DNA of 64,000 nt. Source: Hydractinia symbiolongicarpus (Eukaryota > Cnidaria > Hydrozoa > Anthoathecata > Hydractiniidae). The stretch lies in contig NC_079876.1 in the NCBI RefSeq assembly GCF_029227915.1, forward strand, positions 994,001-1,058,000, given 5' to 3'. The first letter of the stretch is position 1, and the number at the start of each line of letters is the position of its first letter. The notes under the pieces are model-generated. The model did no database searches. It saw only the letters and a program-made list of their open reading frames with translations, and was not told the origin of the DNA. Both the position numbers and the translations under genes were made by a program. Below, piece after piece: positions 61,540 to 64,000 of the stretch.

Positions 61540-63170
61540 CATGAGACTTGTAGTTTTCAAAAATGTTTTCATTTTTGATGAGACGCTGAATAAAAGAAGT
61601 TTAATCGCCGGCAAACGAAAACCTGCGATTTCCCGTAAATCCCGAGTCGGACCGTATAGTCAAAAGTATACAAAGAAAGTACCCAGGGTGTAAACTCATT
61701 TCCCGAACGATTTTTTAAATTATTATTTCACCACTAAAGCCCATGAGACTTGTAGTATTTAAAGATATTTTCATTTTTGATGAGACGCTGAATAAAAGAT
61801 GTTTAATCGCCGGCAAACGAAAACCCGCGACTTCTCGTAAATCCCGGACTCAGCCCGTATAGTCAAAAGTATACAAAGAAAGTACCCAGGGAGTAAACTC
61901 ATTTCCTGAACGATTTTTTAAATTATTTTTTCACCACTAAAACGCATGAGACTTGTAGTTTTCAAAAATGTTTTCATTTTTGATGAGACGCTGAATAAAA
62001 GACGTTTAATCGCCGGCAAACGAAAACGTGCGACTTCCCGTAAATCCCGGACTCGGCCCGTATAGTCAAAAGTATACAAAGAAAGTACCCAGGGAGTAAA
62101 CTCATTTCCCGAACGATTTTTTAAATTAATTTTCACCACTAAAACGCATGAGACTTGAAGTTTTTAGAAAAGTTTTCATTTTTGATGAGACGCTTAATGA
62201 AAGTTGCTTAATCGCCGACCAACGAAAACCCGCGATTTCCCGTAAATCCCGGGCTTGGCCCGTATAGTCGAATGTATACAAAGAAAGTACCCTGTGAGTA
62301 AACTCATTTCCCGAACGAATTTTTAAATTATTTTTTCACCACTGAAACGCATGAGACTTGTAGTTTTCAAAAATGTTTTCATTTTTGATTAGACGCTGAA
62401 TAAAAGAAGTTTAATCGCCGGCAAACGAAAACCTGCGATTTCCCGTAAATCCCGAGTCGGACCGTATAGTCAAAAGTATACAAAGAAAGTACCCAGGGTG
62501 TAAACTCATTTCCCGAACGATTTTTTAAATTATTATTTCACCACTAAAGCCCATGAGACTTGTAGTATTTAAAGATATTTTCATTTTTGATGAGACGCTG
62601 AATAAAAGATGTTTAATCGCCGGCAAACGAAAACCCGCGACTTCTCGTAAATCCCGGACTCAGCCCGTATAGTCAAAAGTATACAAAGAAAGTACCCAGG
62701 GAGTAAACTCATTTCCTGAACGATTTTTTAAATTATTTTTTCACCACTAAAACGCATGAGACTTGTAGTTTTCAAAAATGTTTTCATTTTTGATGAGACG
62801 CTGAATAAAAGACGTTTAATCGCCGGCAAACGAAAACGTGCGACTTCCCGTAAATCCCGGACTCGGCCCGTATAGTCAAAAGTATACAAAGAAAGTACCC
62901 AGGGAGTAAACTCATTTCCCGAACGATTTTTTAAATTAATTTTCACCACTAAAACGCATGAGACTTGAAGTTTTTAGAAAAGTTTTCATTTTTGATGAGA
63001 CGCTTAATGAAAGTTGCTTAATCGCCGGCCAACGAAAACCCGCGATTTCCCGTAAATCCCGGGCTTGGCCCGTATAGTCGAATGTATACAAAGAAAGTAC
63101 CCTGTGAGTAAACTCATTTCCCGAACGAATTTTTAAATTATTTTTTCACCACTGAAACGCATGAGACTTG
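61540..63170. repeat. 4-mer higher-order repeat, 810 bp x 2
   Basis: Two four-monomer units at 810 bp: accgtatagt preceded by gagtcgg at 61651 and 62461. Shared variants include gacttgaagtttttagaaaag. The copies diverge at about 63178, where one has cagaaatg. Confidence 0.88.
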
Positions 63171-64000
63171 TAGTTTTCAGAAATGTTTTCATTTTTGATG
63201 AGACGCTTAATAAAAGTGGTATAATCGTCGGGAAACGAAAACCCGCGATTTCCCGTAAATCCCGGGCTTAGCCCGTATAGTCGAATGTATACAAAGAACG
63301 TACCCAGGGAGTAAACTCATTTCCCGAACGATTTTTTAATTTTTTTTTCACCACTAAAACGCATGAGACTTGTAGTTTTCAGAAATGTTTTCATTTTTGA
63401 TGAGACGCTTAATAAAAGTGGTTTAATCGTCGGGAAACGAAAACCCGCGATTTCCCGTAAATCCCGGGCTTAGCCCGTATAGTCGAATGTATACAAAGAA
63501 AGTACCCAGGGAGTAAACTCATTTCCCGAACGATTTTTTAATTTTTTTTTCACCACTAAAACGCATGAGACTTGTAGTTTTCAAAAATGTTTTCATTTTT
63601 GATGAGACGCTTAATGAAAGAGGTTTAATCGCCGGCAAACGAAAACTCGCGATTTCCCGTAAATCTCGGGCTTGGCCCGTATAGTCGAATGTATACAAAG
63701 AAAGTACCCTGTGAGTAAACTCATTTCCAGAACGATTTTTTAATATATTTTTTCAGCACTAAAACGCATGAGACTTGTAGTTTTCAAAAATGTTTTCATT
63801 TTTGATGAGACGCTGAATAAAAGAAGTTTAATCGCCGGCAAACGAAAACCTGCGATTTCCCGTAAATCCCGAGTCGGCCCGTATAGTCAAAAGTATACAA
63901 AGAAAGTAACAAGGGTGTAAAATCATTTCCCGAACGATTTTTTTAATCGCCGGCAAACGAAAACCCGCGACTTCTCGTAAATCCCGGACTCAGCCCGTAT
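63171..64000. repeat. Satellite at right edge, single-monomer duplication and deletion
   Basis: Two adjacent M2-type alpha monomers with cgtcggg at 63226 and 63428 (202 bp apart) form a one-monomer duplication. M3- and M4-like monomers follow. At about 63938-63945 the array jumps from cgaacgattttt to taatcgccgg, an 87-bp internal deletion. The monomer before it also has clustered changes (agtaacaaggg, aaaatcatt). Confidence 0.85.

Larger units (their letters stand above)
38486..64000 (+). repeat. Satellite array, right arm (~203-bp monomer)
   Basis: The same satellite in the same orientation and phase resumes after the LINE with aaaagaagtttaatcg, completing the monomer interrupted at 36604. 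It runs to the window end, about 125 monomers. This arm has diagnostic variants not seen on the left: aaaacgtgcg (first at 39930, last at about 62835), gccggccaacg, and cccgtgtagtc. No gene or other element was seen in it. Confidence 0.98.

Noticed and set aside
1-64000. tRNA, 5S rRNA or SINE origin of the monomer
   Set aside because: I saw no convincing A-box/B-box pair, cloverleaf or 5S-like internal promoter in the monomer. A covariance-model search of the consensus would settle this.
1-64000. A new multi-gene defence or metabolic system
   Set aside because: There is no gene cluster here. The only protein with recognisable motifs is the LINE reverse transcriptase.

Overview
This window is almost entirely one tandem satellite array from a eukaryotic genome, broken once by a truncated LINE-type retrotransposon. 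A head-to-tail monomer of about 203 bp (201-203 bp in the units I measured) runs from the first to the last base in a single orientation, roughly 305 copies. There is no sign of a host gene, tRNA, rRNA, operon or prokaryotic structure. The satellite, the LINE and its short-unit A-rich 3' tail indicate an animal genome, plausibly an invertebrate. The sequence alone does not fix the species.

The array has higher-order structure. Two monomer families alternate. Alpha monomers carry CGGGC-TTG-GCCCG followed by GTCGAATG and a cttaat(g/a)aaag segment. Beta monomers carry ggactc(a/g)gcccg followed by GTCAAAAG and usually ctgaataaaag. In the cleanest stretch (39437-43081) a six-monomer unit of exactly 1215 bp, three alpha then three beta, is repeated three times nearly identically. 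Elsewhere monomers of the same classes are amplified as 2-mers (~406 bp), 3-mers (~608), 4-mers (~810), 5-mers (~1010-1014), 6-mers (~1213-1217), 9-mers (1821) and 13-mers (2634). Private variants mark sub-domains: GTCAACAG in about 1-11 kb, TACTATTTAAAG in about 14-29.5 kb, AAAACGTGCG only to the right of 39.9 kb.

Layout: 1-7.3 kb, 3-mers and 5-mers; 7.3-12.6 kb, 6-mer duplication plus 11-mer and 17-mer offsets; 12.6-18.2 kb, three 9-mers; 17.3-22.6 kb, two 13-mers overlapping the last 9-mer; 23.2-25.6 kb, two 6-mers; 25.6-36.6 kb, mosaic ending in two 4-mers; 36605-38485, LINE; 39.4-43.1 kb, three 6-mers; 43.1-64 kb, mosaic with 2-, 3-, 4- and 6-mer duplications and a deletion-bearing monomer at 63.9 kb.

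The only convincing protein is a reverse transcriptase ORF (36555-38285, 576 codons). Its first 16 codons and its ATG come from the satellite and the rest from the 5'-truncated LINE. The most interesting non-coding observation is that alpha monomers, but not beta monomers, carry a near-match to the CENP-B box with a spacer one base short, beside a small perfect hairpin. This resembles the box-positive and box-negative monomers of primate alpha satellite, but whether this is a centromere cannot be decided from sequence alone.
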